Shown here: piece by piece, positions 12,523-22,647 of the stretch | Position numbering within the stretch: the stretch's first letter is position 1 | Layout of the letters: each line of letters starts with the position of its first letter | Origin: Listeria innocua | Lineage (GTDB): Bacteria > Bacillota > Bacilli > Lactobacillales > Listeriaceae | Length of the DNA stretch: 64,000 bases | NCBI RefSeq assembly: GCF_028596125.1 | Contig: NZ_CP117229.1 | Location: forward strand, 1 to 64,000 | Direction: 5' to 3' | Translations under genes and position numbers: made by a program | Notes under the pieces: generated by a model | What the model saw: the letters and a program-made list of their open reading frames with translations, nothing else | The model's database searches: none | What the model was told of the DNA's origin: nothing

Positions 12523-12600
12523 AAGGTTTTAGTGAAAAAATTATGGTATCATGAAGTATTAAAGTTTGTATTATTTTGATGGAGAAAGGATTGGCGTGCA

Positions 12601-13569
12601 TTGGCTACAGGCATTGGGACAGCTAAAATGATATTATGCGGAGAACATGCAGTTGTATACGGAGAACCGGCGATTTCAGTCCCATTTACACAAGCAATAG
12701 TAACGACAAATGTAGAAACTTCTACAAAAACCAAATTTTCTTCGGCATTTTTTACAGGTGATTTAGAAAATATGCCTGATTTCTTAGCAGGAATCAAAGC
12801 ATTAGTAGTAGATGTTTTAAATGAAATTGGTAATGGTGAAAATGTATCTATTCATGTAACTTCAGGCGTTCCGATTGGCCGAGGATTAGGTTCAAGTGCT
12901 GCAGTAGCAACAAGTATTGCGCGTGGCTTATATAAATACTTCAATCAAGAATTAGACTCTAAAAAACTATTAGCAATTGTAAATGCAGCAGAAAAAATTG
13001 CCCACGGAAATGCTAGTGGAGTTGATGCGATTACAGTCGTGAGTGAAAAGCCCGTATGGTATGAGCGAGATCGAAAACTAGAAATTATGCATTTTCCTAA
13101 AAAAATTACTTTTGTAGTAGCAGATACTGGCGTTCCAAGTGAAACCAGAGATGCAGTAAAAGATGTGCAAATTTTATACAAAGAAAATCAAGCTGAAATA
13201 GGAAAAATAATCCACCAACTCGGTGATATTTCCCGGGAAATAAAGTTGCATTTAGAAGGCGATGCTGACACTGTGAAGATAGGTGCTGCAATGAATAAAG
13301 CTCAATCTTATTTGGAAACTTTGACAGTTAGTGATAGCAGTTTAGAAAAATTAATTAAAGTAGCTAGAAGTAATGGCGCGGACGGGGCAAAACTTACAGG
13401 TGGCGGTAGAGGCGGATGTATTATCGCTGTAGCAAAAAATCAAGAAATCGCTAAACAAATAACGAAGGCGCTTCATAATGCTGGAGCTGCACAAGAATGG
13501 ATTTTTACGATTGGAGAAGGTAGTTATGAGAGCGACAGCCATCGCACACACGAATGTGGCGCTAATTAA
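12601..13569 (+). CDS. mvk: Mevalonate kinase
   Basis: GHMP kinase that phosphorylates mevalonate to 5-phosphomevalonate, feeding isopentenyl diphosphate synthesis. The 322 aa show ILCGEHAVVYGEPAI at the N-terminus, the ATP-binding loop GVPIGRGLGSSAAVATS near residue 90, and the C-terminal GHMP motif KLTGGGRGGCIIAVA. The start is TTG with GGAGAAAGGA about 10 nt upstream; no in-frame ATG fits. It overlaps mvaD by 44 nt and heads a three-gene operon that completes the lower mevalonate route. Confidence 0.96.
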   Translation: MATGIGTAKMILCGEHAVVYGEPAISVPFTQAIVTTNVETSTKTKFSSAFFTGDLENMPDFLAGIKALVVDVLNEIGNGENVSIHVTSGVPIGRGLGSSAAVATSIARGLYKYFNQELDSKKLLAIVNAAEKIAHGNASGVDAITVVSEKPVWYERDRKLEIMHFPKKITFVVADTGVPSETRDAVKDVQILYKENQAEIGKIIHQLGDISREIKLHLEGDADTVKIGAAMNKAQSYLETLTVSDSSLEKLIKVARSNGADGAKLTGGGRGGCIIAVAKNQEIAKQITKALHNAGAAQEWIFTIGEGSYESDSHRTHECGAN

Positions 13570-14497
13570 ATACTGGGGAAAACGCGATGAACACTTGATT
13601 CTACCTGCAAACAGTAGTTTATCCTTCACGGTAGATAAATTTTATACAAAAACAACGGTAGAATGGGACGAAAACTTAGCCCAGGATACATTTATTTTAA
13701 ATAATGAACAAAAAACGGATGCAAAAGTAGCTCGTTTTATAGATAAAATGCGTGAAGAATTCGGTATTTCAGCAAAAGCAAAAATCACTTCCGAAAATCA
13801 CGTTCCAACTGCGGCCGGGCTTGCTTCATCGGCTTCTGCATTTGCAGCTCTTGCGCTTGCTGGATCTAGCGCTGCTGGCAGAAAAGACACAAAAGAATAC
13901 ATTTCCAGACTGGCTCGTTTCGGGTCTGGTTCTGCTTCTCGTTCCGTTTTCGGAGATTTTGTCATTTGGGAAAAAGGCGAACTCGCGGACGGTAGTGATT
14001 CATTTGCAGTACCTTTCACCAATAAATTATGTGACAAAATGTCTCTTGTAGTCGCAGTCGTTTCTGATAAAGAAAAGAAAGTTTCTAGTCGGGATGGAAT
14101 GCGCCTAACTGTGGAAACATCTCCGTTTTTCGAAAAATGGGTTTCTGCTGCTGAAACAGACTTGGAAGAAATGAAACAAGCTATTTTGGAGGAAGATTTC
14201 ATCAAAGTTGGCGAAATCACAGAACGAAACGGAATGAAAATGCATGCGACAACGCTTGGTGCAGAGCCTCCTTTCACTTATTTTCAACCTTTGTCGCTAG
14301 AAATAATGGATGCAGTTAGAGAATTGCGTGAAAACGGCATACCAGCCTATTTCACAATGGATGCTGGTCCAAATGTTAAAGTTATTTGTGAGCGTGAAAA
14401 TGAAAATATTGTAGCAGAGAAGTTGTCAGGTTTGGCTAAAAACGTTCTAATTTGCCACGCTGGTAAGGAAGCGAGTGTTATATCAGATGAAAAATAA
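13526..14497 (+). CDS. mvaD: Diphosphomevalonate decarboxylase
   Basis: Converts mevalonate 5-diphosphate to isopentenyl diphosphate with ATP hydrolysis and loss of CO2. From ATG 13526 the protein is 323 aa and begins MRATAIAHTNVALIKYWGKRD, the conserved N-terminus of the family. The phosphate-binding loop is AAGLASSASAFAALALA and the SGSASRSVFGDFVIW segment is characteristic. GGAGAAGG lies 5 nt before this ATG, inside the end of mvk, so translation is coupled. An upstream in-frame ATG at 13478 would add 16 unconserved residues. Confidence 0.96.
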   Translation: MRATAIAHTNVALIKYWGKRDEHLILPANSSLSFTVDKFYTKTTVEWDENLAQDTFILNNEQKTDAKVARFIDKMREEFGISAKAKITSENHVPTAAGLASSASAFAALALAGSSAAGRKDTKEYISRLARFGSGSASRSVFGDFVIWEKGELADGSDSFAVPFTNKLCDKMSLVVAVVSDKEKKVSSRDGMRLTVETSPFFEKWVSAAETDLEEMKQAILEEDFIKVGEITERNGMKMHATTLGAEPPFTYFQPLSLEIMDAVRELRENGIPAYFTMDAGPNVKVICERENENIVAEKLSGLAKNVLICHAGKEASVISDEK

Positions 14498-15557
14498 ACT
14501 ACAGGTTAAAATACCCGGAAAATTATATGTTGCTGGTGAGTATGCGGTGGTAGAATCCGGTCACACAGCCATTCTAACTGCAGTTAATCGTTATATAACG
14601 CTAACTCTTGAAGATAGTGAACGCAATGAATTATGGATTCCACATTATGAAAATCCAGTTTCATGGCCAATTGGCGGAGAACTTAAACCAGACGGGGAAC
14701 ATTGGACATTTACAGCTGAAGCAATTAATATCGCGACAACTTTCCTAAAATCAGAAGGTATAGAACTAACTCCTGTGAAGATGGTCATTGAAACAGAATT
14801 AATCGATCAGTCTGGCGCAAAATATGGACTCGGTTCAAGCGCAGCGGCTACGGTTGCTGTAATCAACGCGTTAATGACGAAATTTTATCCAGAAATATCA
14901 ATGCTTAAAAAATTCAAACTAGCTGCCCTTTCACATTTAGTTGTGCAAGGTAATGGTTCTTGTGGTGATATTGCTTCTTGTATGTATGGCGGCTGGATTG
15001 CTTATACGACGTTTGATCAAGAATGGGTGAAGCATCGTTTGGCTTATAAATCACTCGAATGGTTTATGAAAGAGCCTTGGCCAATGCTTCAAATTGAAAC
15101 ATTAGAAGAACCAGTACCGACTTTTTCTGTAGGTTGGACGGGCACACCTGTAAGTACTGGAAAACTAGTTTCGCAAATTCATGCATTTAAGCAAGAAGAT
15201 AGCAAGAATTATCAACATTTTTTAACTAGAAATAATGAGATTATGAAGCAAATAATTCAAGCTTTCCATACGAAAGACGAGGAATTGCTCTATTCATCTA
15301 TTAAAGAAAATCGGCGCATTCTTCAAGAACTCGGAACAAAAGCTGGCGTAAATATTGAAACAAGCTTGCTAAAAGAACTCGCGGACTCAGCCGAAAACAT
15401 GGGCGGCGCAGGAAAATCATCTGGCTCTGGTGGTGGCGACTGCGGAATAGCTTTCTCGAAAACGAAAGAACTAGCCGAAAAACTTGTCAATGAGTGGGAA
15501 AAGCTTGGTATTAAACATTTACCTTTCCATACAGGGAGAGTTCAAATTACTGAATAA
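14475..15557 (+). CDS. pmk: Phosphomevalonate kinase
   Basis: GHMP kinase that converts 5-phosphomevalonate to the 5-diphosphate, the step between mvk and mvaD. Motifs seen are PGKLYVAGEYAVVESG at the N-terminus, KYGLGSSAAATVAVINAL near residue 120 and SSGSGGGDCGIAF near the C-terminus. Two starts are possible. GTG 14475 has AAGGAA just upstream, while ATG 14487 gives the conserved family N-terminus but has no good Shine-Dalgarno sequence. Either way it overlaps mvaD. Last gene of the operon, followed by a strong terminator. Confidence 0.95.
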   Translation: MLYQMKNKLQVKIPGKLYVAGEYAVVESGHTAILTAVNRYITLTLEDSERNELWIPHYENPVSWPIGGELKPDGEHWTFTAEAINIATTFLKSEGIELTPVKMVIETELIDQSGAKYGLGSSAAATVAVINALMTKFYPEISMLKKFKLAALSHLVVQGNGSCGDIASCMYGGWIAYTTFDQEWVKHRLAYKSLEWFMKEPWPMLQIETLEEPVPTFSVGWTGTPVSTGKLVSQIHAFKQEDSKNYQHFLTRNNEIMKQIIQAFHTKDEELLYSSIKENRRILQELGTKAGVNIETSLLKELADSAENMGGAGKSSGSGGGDCGIAFSKTKELAEKLVNEWEKLGIKHLPFHTGRVQITE

Positions 15558-15563
15558 ATTTTA

Positions 15564-15599
15564 AGCAGCAAACTAAAATAAATAGTTTGTTGCTTTTTT
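15564..15599 (+). terminator. Rho-independent terminator of the mevalonate operon
   Basis: AGCAGCAAACTA pairs with TAGTTTGTTGCT (one G-U pair), followed by six T. Confidence 0.92.
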
Positions 15600-15670
15600 G
15601 TTTCGAATTTCACAATCTAGGGAATAGTGAACAGAATGAAAGTTTGTGAAATATTTAATATATCAGGTTT

Positions 15671-15699
15671 TTGAACTAAGGTATTAAATCAGATATAAT
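15671..15699 (+). promoter_or_regulatory. Probable sigma-A promoter of qoxABCD
   Basis: TTGAAC and TATAAT are separated by 17 bp. An inverted repeat, TTTCACAA (15608-15615) and TTGTGAAA (15644-15651), lies just upstream and could be an operator. The predicted transcript has a leader of nearly 200 nt before qoxA. Confidence 0.65.
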
Positions 15700-15705
15700 G
15701 AGTTA

Positions 15706-15900
15706 GAGTATGAACATAGTGATTCTAAAAATGCTAATCAGTTCAGAAAAAAGTTTGTGAGCTTTTTTAAAAGAATCAAATAGTAAAGCATTTTTTCAGT
15801 TACATAGGAGTTCTAAAAAGCTTCTTTCAGCACTCCGGTAATGGTATTTTTGCGCAAAAATACACATTAGAAAACATCAAAAGGAAAAGAGGGGATTCGG
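15706..15900 (+). promoter_or_regulatory. Long structured 5' leader of qoxA
   Basis: This occupies most of a 343-bp gap with no gene. It holds an imperfect hairpin at 15711-15745 (TGAAC/GTTCA and TGATT/AATCA). A GGAGT/ACTCC hairpin lies at about 15807-15836. A perfect 20-bp palindrome (GTATTTTTGC plus its complement) lies at 15844-15863, just before the ribosome binding site. I do not recognise it as a known riboswitch class. Structure is read by eye; function is unknown. Confidence 0.45.
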
Positions 15901-17007
15901 GTGTCAAAGGTACTTAAATCTTTGCTACTTACGGCACTACTTGGGGTTACCGGCCTTATAAGTGGTTGTGGTGACTTGACGGTACTTAATCCAAAAGGAC
16001 CAGTTGCAAAAGGTCAGTCGGACTTAATTATTTATTCGATTATATTTATGCTGGTTATTGTTTTGACGATTTTTGTATTGTTTACGATTATGTTGGTTAA
16101 ATACCGCGAACGGAAAGACATTTCAAACTATGAGCCAGATATGCATGGTAGTAGAAAACTGGAAATTTTTTGGACATTAATTCCAGTTGCTATCGTTATT
16201 GCTCTGGCTATTCCGACTGTAAAAACAATTTATGCAGGGGAAGAAGCACCAAAAGTGACTTCGCATAAAGATCCAATTGTTATTTACGCAACAAGTGCAG
16301 ACTGGAAATGGATTTTTAGTTATCCAGATGAGTCAATTGAAACAGTCAACTATGTAAATATTCCAACCGACCGTCCTGTTCTGTTTAAATTAACTTCGGC
16401 AGATACAATGACAAGTTTTTGGGTACCACAATTAGGTGGACAAAAATATGCGATGTCTGGAATGACGATGAATTTATATTTACAAGCAGATGAGGTTGGT
16501 ACGTATAAAGGCCGTAACGCAAACTTCAATGGTGAAGGATTTGCGGATCAACGCTTTGACGTAGTAGCTCAATCTGAAAAAGATTTCAAGAAATGGGCAA
16601 AAGAAACAAAAGCGAACTCGCCAGTTATTACGCAAGACACATATGACCGTCTTTTAATTCCTGGAAGCTCCAAGAAAAAAACTTATTCTGGTACGCATTT
16701 AGCATTTGTTGATGTAGCAGCTGATCCAGAGTATGTTTTCTATGCCTACAAACGTTTTGGTTATGAAATGACAAATCCACATAATCCGAACACAAAATCA
16801 ACCATTTCTGATAAACCAATGCTTCCGGTTCGTCCTGTGACAGTAACTAATCCGCAATTTGAGCGTCATGATATGAAGCCACAAATTATTAAAAACGGCG
16901 AAGGTTACCATGAGGATAAACACCGCGAAGATGAAATGAAGAAAATGGAAGAAGACATCCAAACAAATGAATTCAATAAAAAAGAATCGGATGACGCAGG
17001 GAACTAA
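15901..17007 (+). CDS. qoxA: Quinol oxidase (aa3-type) subunit II, lipoprotein
   Basis: Subunit II of the cytochrome aa3-600-type menaquinol oxidase in the cytoplasmic membrane. The 368 aa begin with a lipoprotein signal ending in LISGC, with Cys23 as the lipidated residue, followed by two transmembrane segments (about residues 40-65 and 85-105) and an external cupredoxin domain. The CuA ligand set of cytochrome c oxidases is not apparent, as expected for a quinol oxidase. The C-terminus is long, charged and Lys/Glu-rich. The start is GTG with AAAGAGGGGA upstream. First gene of qoxABCD. Confidence 0.95.
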   Translation: MSKVLKSLLLTALLGVTGLISGCGDLTVLNPKGPVAKGQSDLIIYSIIFMLVIVLTIFVLFTIMLVKYRERKDISNYEPDMHGSRKLEIFWTLIPVAIVIALAIPTVKTIYAGEEAPKVTSHKDPIVIYATSADWKWIFSYPDESIETVNYVNIPTDRPVLFKLTSADTMTSFWVPQLGGQKYAMSGMTMNLYLQADEVGTYKGRNANFNGEGFADQRFDVVAQSEKDFKKWAKETKANSPVITQDTYDRLLIPGSSKKKTYSGTHLAFVDVAADPEYVFYAYKRFGYEMTNPHNPNTKSTISDKPMLPVRPVTVTNPQFERHDMKPQIIKNGEGYHEDKHREDEMKKMEEDIQTNEFNKKESDDAGN

Positions 17008-17024
17008 AAGGGGGGACATAAGGC

Positions 17025-19004
17025 ATGAAATGGAATGAGTTTATCGTAACTGGTGACCCGATGATTTTAGGTGCGCAGATTTCTATCGTACTTGTAAGTA
17101 TTGGTGTTGTCGCGTTACTAACTTATACAAAAAAATGGAAGTGGCTCATGAAAGAGTGGATTTCTTCCGTTGATCATAAAAAAATAGGTATTATGTACTT
17201 GCTTGCTGCTGTCTTAATGTTTTTCCGTGGTGGCGTGGATGCGCTAATGATGCGTACCCAGCTCGCTTTACCGGACATGAAATTTTTAGACGCACAGCAT
17301 TACAATGAAGTATTTTCTACGCACGGAACAATTATGATTTTATTCATGGCGATGCCGTTTATCATTGGGTTGATGAACATTGCCGTACCACTTCAAATTG
17401 GTGCGCGTGATGTAGCATTTCCATTTTTAAACAACTTAAGTTTTTGGACGTTCTTTATGGGAGCGATGCTATTTAACTTATCATTCGTAATTGGTGGTTC
17501 ACCAGATGCTGGTTGGACAAACTATGCGCCACTTGCGACAGATTTTAGCGCTGGATATGGAATTAATTTCTATCTTCTAGGTGTTCAAATCGCTGGTATT
17601 GGTACGCTGATGACGGGGATTAACTTTTTCGTTACGATTTTAAGAATGCGTACAAAAGGTATGACTTTAATGAAAATGCCAATGTTTACTTGGTCTTCAT
17701 TAATTACAAGTTTGATCATTATTTTCGCTTTCCCAGTTTTAACAGTGGCACTTGCTTTGATGTCATTTGATCGACTGTTTGGGACAGCATTCTTCACACT
17801 CACGAATGGCGGGCTCCCAATGATGTGGGCCAACTTGTTCTGGGTTTGGGGGCATCCGGAAGTATATATTGTTATTTTGCCAGCTTTCGGTATTTTCTCA
17901 GAGATTATTTCTACTTTCTCCAGGAAAAAATTATTCGGTTATCCGGCGATGGTTGCCGCGATGGCAGTTATTTCTTTACTAAGTTTCCTAGTTTGGGTCC
18001 ATCACTTCTTTACAATGGGATCAGGGGCGCTTGTTAACTCCTTCTTCTCCATTACAACGATGATGATTGCGATACCGACCGGGATTAAGATATTCAACTG
18101 GCTCTTTACAATGTACAAAGGGCGAATAACCTTTACAACGCCAATGCTTTGGTCGCTTGCCTTTATCCCTAACTTTGTTGTCGGTGGGGTAACTGGGGTT
18201 ATGCTTGCGATGGCTGCGGCCGATTATCAATATCACAATACGTACTTCTTAGTATCCCATTTCCACTACGTATTAATTGCTGGGACAGTATTCTCCTGCT
18301 TTGCTGGGCTTACATACTGGTATCCAAAAATGGTCGGTTACAGACTAAATGAAAAAATTGGTAAATGGTTCTTCTGGATTTTCGTTGTTGGATTTAACGT
18401 TTGTTTCTTCCCGCAATATTTCCTAGGACTAGATGGTATGCCGCGTCGTATTTACACTTACGTACAAGGTGATGGCTGGACAACGCTTAACTTTATTTCC
18501 ACAGTGGGCGGATTCTTGATGGGTGTAGCATTCTTAGTTCTTTGCTACAACATCTACTACAGCTATAAAAACTCTAAACGTGAAGTTACTGGTGACCCGT
18601 GGGATGCTCGTACGCTTGAATGGGCTACAAGTTCTGCAGTTCCTCCAAAATATAACTTTGCTGTTTTACCAGAATGGAATGACTTGGATGATTTCTGGAA
18701 TAGAAAACAAAAAGGCGATCCATATGTAAATGATAAAAATTATAAACCAATCCATATGCCAAGTAATACCATGGTTGGGTTTGTAATGTCTGTCTTCTTC
18801 TTCATTGCAGGTTTCGGACTAGTCTTCTACTGGTACTGGATGGGAATTATTGGCCTAGTTGGTATTTTAGGATGTATGATTTATCGTTCATTCCAAAATA
18901 ACGATGGTTACCACGTTGAAGTGGACGAAATTAAAGCAACAGAAGAACATAATGCGCGCGAACTTGCGACTGGTGTGAAGGAGGGTAACCCATGGAATCT
19001 GTAG
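17025..19004 (+). CDS. qoxB: Quinol oxidase subunit I
   Basis: Catalytic heme-copper subunit that reduces O2 to water and pumps protons. The 659 aa contain about 14-15 transmembrane helices. Ligand motifs seen are the heme-binding His in [14 protein letters not shown], the CuB/crosslinked region [15 protein letters not shown], the VHHFF pair, and HFHYVL for the proximal heme ligands. Seventeen bases separate it from qoxA, with GGGGG as the ribosome binding site. Its end overlaps qoxC by 13 nt. Confidence 0.97.
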   Translation: MKWNEFIVTGDPMILGAQISIVLVSIGVVALLTYTKKWKWLMKEWISSVDHKKIGIMYLLAAVLMFFRGGVDALMMRTQLALPDMKFLDAQHYNEVFSTHGTIMILFMAMPFIIGLMNIAVPLQIGARDVAFPFLNNLSFWTFFMGAMLFNLSFVIGGSPDAGWTNYAPLATDFSAGYGINFYLLGVQIAGIGTLMTGINFFVTILRMRTKGMTLMKMPMFTWSSLITSLIIIFAFPVLTVALALMSFDRLFGTAFFTLTNGGLPMMWANLFWVWGHPEVYIVILPAFGIFSEIISTFSRKKLFGYPAMVAAMAVISLLSFLVWVHHFFTMGSGALVNSFFSITTMMIAIPTGIKIFNWLFTMYKGRITFTTPMLWSLAFIPNFVVGGVTGVMLAMAAADYQYHNTYFLVSHFHYVLIAGTVFSCFAGLTYWYPKMVGYRLNEKIGKWFFWIFVVGFNVCFFPQYFLGLDGMPRRIYTYVQGDGWTTLNFISTVGGFLMGVAFLVLCYNIYYSYKNSKREVTGDPWDARTLEWATSSAVPPKYNFAVLPEWNDLDDFWNRKQKGDPYVNDKNYKPIHMPSNTMVGFVMSVFFFIAGFGLVFYWYWMGIIGLVGILGCMIYRSFQNNDGYHVEVDEIKATEEHNARELATGVKEGNPWNL

Positions 19005-19603
19005 AAACAAATAAAAATCTGCCAATTGAATATAGATCAGAACAAGGTCGATTAAATATTCTTGGATTCTGGATTTTCCTTGGCGCCGAAATTGCATTGT
19101 TTGCGACGCTTTTTGCGACTTACTTTGTTATGAGAAAGGCTGGCTCGAATGCGGGTCATCCGCCAGCAGAAATGTTCGAACTTTGGCTAGTACTAATAAT
19201 GACATTTTTACTATTAGCAAGTAGTTTTACGTGTGGTCTAGCAATTGGTGAGATGCGTAAAGGCAATGTGAAAATGTTGACGATTTACTCGATTATCACA
19301 TTAATTCTTGGTGCGGGATTTGTTGGCTTTGAGCTTTATGAATTTGCACACTATGTGACAGAGGGCGTTACAATGCAAATCGGTTCTTACTGGTCAGCAT
19401 TCTTCGTTCTACTAGGGACACATGGACTTCACGTAACAGTCGGGATTTTCTGGATTAGTTTTATTCTAATTCAAATTAAAATGCATGGTTTGACGCCAAA
19501 AACAGCATCAAAAGTATTTATTTCCAGTTTATACTGGCATTTCCTTGATGTTGTGTGGATTTTCATTTTCACCGGTGTCTATTTGCTAGGGATGGTGAAC
19601 TAA
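18992..19603 (+). CDS. qoxC: Quinol oxidase subunit III
   Basis: Five-helix subunit III of the aa3-type quinol oxidase; 203 aa, as in the family. Features include the [23 protein letters not shown] first helix and the [13 protein letters not shown] and [18 protein letters not shown] helices near the C-terminus. The ATG start lies inside the end of qoxB, with GAAGGAGGGT upstream, so translation is coupled. qoxD starts two bases after its stop codon. Confidence 0.96.
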   Translation: MESVETNKNLPIEYRSEQGRLNILGFWIFLGAEIALFATLFATYFVMRKAGSNAGHPPAEMFELWLVLIMTFLLLASSFTCGLAIGEMRKGNVKMLTIYSIITLILGAGFVGFELYEFAHYVTEGVTMQIGSYWSAFFVLLGTHGLHVTVGIFWISFILIQIKMHGLTPKTASKVFISSLYWHFLDVVWIFIFTGVYLLGMVN

Positions 19604-19604
19604 T

Positions 19605-19937
19605 ATGGCACAAAATAATAAATCAAATGCAGCTCATGCTGAAGGTGGCATTCCTTGGAAACATATTGTTGGTTTCGCGCTATCAATTATTTTGACGCTT
19701 CTAGCAGTCTGGGTAGCCATTTATTCGACGCTTACAACAAATGTTAAGGTAGTTATTATTTTCATCTTTGCGTTCATTCAAGCAGCCCTACAGCTTCTGA
19801 TGTTCATGCATATGACTGAAGGCCGCGATGGCAAAATTCAAATTGGTAATATTTTATTCGCAGCATTTATTGCGATTGTCGTAGTTATTGGTTCATATTG
19901 GGTAATGGAAATTGGCCATATGAATCACTTGTTATAA
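19605..19937 (+). CDS. qoxD: Quinol oxidase subunit IV
   Basis: Small subunit IV (110 aa) of the quinol oxidase with three transmembrane helices, including IVGFALSIILTLLAVWVAIYST and VVIIFIFAFIQAALQLLMFMHM. It is thought to help assemble the complex. It begins immediately after qoxC and is followed by a terminator, closing the operon. Confidence 0.95.
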   Translation: MAQNNKSNAAHAEGGIPWKHIVGFALSIILTLLAVWVAIYSTLTTNVKVVIIFIFAFIQAALQLLMFMHMTEGRDGKIQIGNILFAAFIAIVVVIGSYWVMEIGHMNHLL

Positions 19938-19948
19938 TTTAAAAAAGG

Positions 19949-19983
19949 CTGGTATGGAATTCATTTTCTGTACCAGTTTTTTT
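19949..19983 (+). terminator. Rho-independent terminator after qoxD
   Basis: CTGGTA and TACCAG form the stem, followed by seven T. Confidence 0.8.
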
Positions 19984-20030
19984 GCATTTTTAAAGGGATT
20001 AACAGCTCTTCTAAAAAAATTTTAAAATTA

Positions 20031-20065
20031 TTGCTTGCTATGTAATGCATTACATATTCTATAGT
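20031..20065 (+). promoter_or_regulatory. Probable promoter of the GH1 gene with a palindrome in the spacer
   Basis: Candidate elements are TTGCTT (20031) with TATTCT (20055), spacer 18, or TTGCTA (20035) with TATAGT (20060), spacer 19. The perfect 16-bp palindrome ATGTAATGCATTACAT (20040-20055) lies between them, a position suited to an operator. The cognate regulator is unknown. Confidence 0.45.
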
Positions 20066-20075
20066 GGAGAAGTAA

Positions 20076-21539
<1,464 letters not shown>

Positions 21540-21551
21540 GATATAGTAAAC

Positions 21552-21587
21552 CCCCACTTTCGGTGATGAAGGTGGGGATTTTATTTT
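21552..21587 (+). terminator. Terminator between the convergent GH1 and C39-peptidase genes
   Basis: CCCCACTTTC pairs with GAAGGTGGGG (one G-U pair), followed by ATTTTATTTT. It may also serve the minus-strand gene that ends at 21586. Confidence 0.8.
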
Positions 21588-22407
21588 AATATGAAATCGC
21601 GCGTTTTGCTTGTTTACTCCAACAAGTATTAAAATAACTTTGCGAAATTCGCGCATTTTTTTGACCAGACCAGCTGTCGTTATAGTAAAAATTGTTTTTA
21701 TCATAACCGGTAATGGTGATCGCGTGAACGGAAAAACCATGGAAATTACTAACCCAAGCTACGACCGGACGTTTTTTATTCAACTGATTTTTAATACCAG
21801 CTAAATTTGTCCCAGTCATATTCTTCGCGCTGCCAGTATATTTTTTCACTTGATTTACTAAAGCCGGTGGATAAATCGTCCAGCCACTTTTAGAGAACGG
21901 ATTCCCAACAAAACCATAATTTGGATTGGATTTATGTCGCTTCATTTCTTTTGCAAGCTTGACTTTATCAACATTTTTCCCAGCATAGCGCAGCATCATC
22001 GCAATATTAGTAATCTCACAGCCCGTTGGTAATTGTGGACGCTGAACAATTAATGGCACGTTCATTTGTACAATTTTTGGCGTTGATGGCGCTGGTGTAG
22101 GTGCAGCGGTTGCGGCTTTTACATATTTCCCAGATACATAGCCATTTTTCCCTTTAAAACTAAAGCGATACCAGTTGTTGGATGTTTTTGCGATTGCTTT
22201 AAATTTAGTATTATTTTTAAGCCAACCAATAACTTTCCCAGATGTCGCATTAGTTGAACGGACATTAAGGCTTGCGGTTGTTACCATTTGTTTATTAATC
22301 ACAGTTTCTTTCGCCGCTGCCTGACCGGTCGTTGCTACACTAAATACACTTAAAACTAACCCAAGAACAAGTATCCATTTCCCCCATTTACCAAAAAAAG
22401 TCCCCAT
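21586..22407 (-). CDS. Secreted SH3b plus C39-like cysteine peptidase
   Basis: 273-aa exported protein. A signal peptide (WGKWILVLGLVLSVFSVATTGQAAA, about residues 8-32) is followed by a bacterial SH3 domain (about 40-95) that may bind the cell wall, then a Pro/Thr/Ala linker. The C39_2-type papain-fold domain has its candidate catalytic Cys in PTGCEITNIAMML and His in FHGFSVHAITITGYD. Proteolysis or bacteriocin processing is not shown; a wall-associated peptidase is a family inference. Minus strand, with AGAGGGGGAT before its ATG, divergent from gntR. Confidence 0.85.
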   Translation of the reverse strand: MGTFFGKWGKWILVLGLVLSVFSVATTGQAAAKETVINKQMVTTASLNVRSTNATSGKVIGWLKNNTKFKAIAKTSNNWYRFSFKGKNGYVSGKYVKAATAAPTPAPSTPKIVQMNVPLIVQRPQLPTGCEITNIAMMLRYAGKNVDKVKLAKEMKRHKSNPNYGFVGNPFSKSGWTIYPPALVNQVKKYTGSAKNMTGTNLAGIKNQLNKKRPVVAWVSNFHGFSVHAITITGYDKNNFYYNDSWSGQKNARISQSYFNTCWSKQAKRAISY

Positions 22408-22462
22408 TATATCCCCCTCTGATTCAGATTACTTATTTATACCCTATTTTTTTAAAATGAAA

Positions 22463-22500
22463 AGAAAACGCTTGCATAAATAGAATGGCCGTGGTACTAT
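22463..22500 (+). promoter_or_regulatory. Promoter of the gntR-PTS operon with overlapping cre site
   Basis: TTGCAT (22472-22477) and TACTAT (22495-22500) have a 17-bp spacer. AGAAAACGCTTGCA (22463-22476) differs from the cre core TGNAANCGNTNNCA at one position and covers the -35 box, implying CcpA repression. Confidence 0.65.
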
Positions 22501-22507
22501 GAAAATG

Positions 22508-22523
22508 AACTTAACGTGTTAAC
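22508..22523 (+). promoter_or_regulatory. GntR operator copy 1
   Basis: AACTTAACGTGTTAAC, containing the inverted repeat TTAAC-GT-GTTAA, lies just downstream of the -10 box at about the transcription start. The same 16 bases recur 96 bp downstream. Likely autorepressor site for the adjacent GntR protein. Confidence 0.65.
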
Positions 22524-22603
22524 CGGTTATTAGTATAAAGTTCAGTGATAGCAGGCGAATTCAAGTTTGCAATCAAAAATGTATCATGGTACCATTAACC
22601 TAA

Positions 22604-22619
22604 AACTTAACGTGTTAAC
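22604..22619 (+). promoter_or_regulatory. GntR operator copy 2
   Basis: Exact copy of AACTTAACGTGTTAAC, 96 bp from copy 1 (about nine helical turns), just upstream of the gntR ribosome binding site. The spacing suits repression by looping. Confidence 0.6.
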
Positions 22620-22647
22620 GCGCGGGATGCTTTAGGGGGAAATTGTT

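Noticed and set aside
13798-14277. 159-codon open frame on the minus strand inside mvaD
   Set aside because: It lies wholly antisense to a strongly conserved enzyme, has low-complexity Ser/Ala composition and no ribosome binding site. It mirrors the codon bias of mvaD.
15608-15651. TTTCACAA/TTGTGAAA upstream of qoxA as a Rex operator
   Set aside because: Rex sites have TTGTGAA first and a spacer of about four to six bases; here the order is reversed and the arms are 28 bp apart. Kept only as an unexplained inverted repeat.
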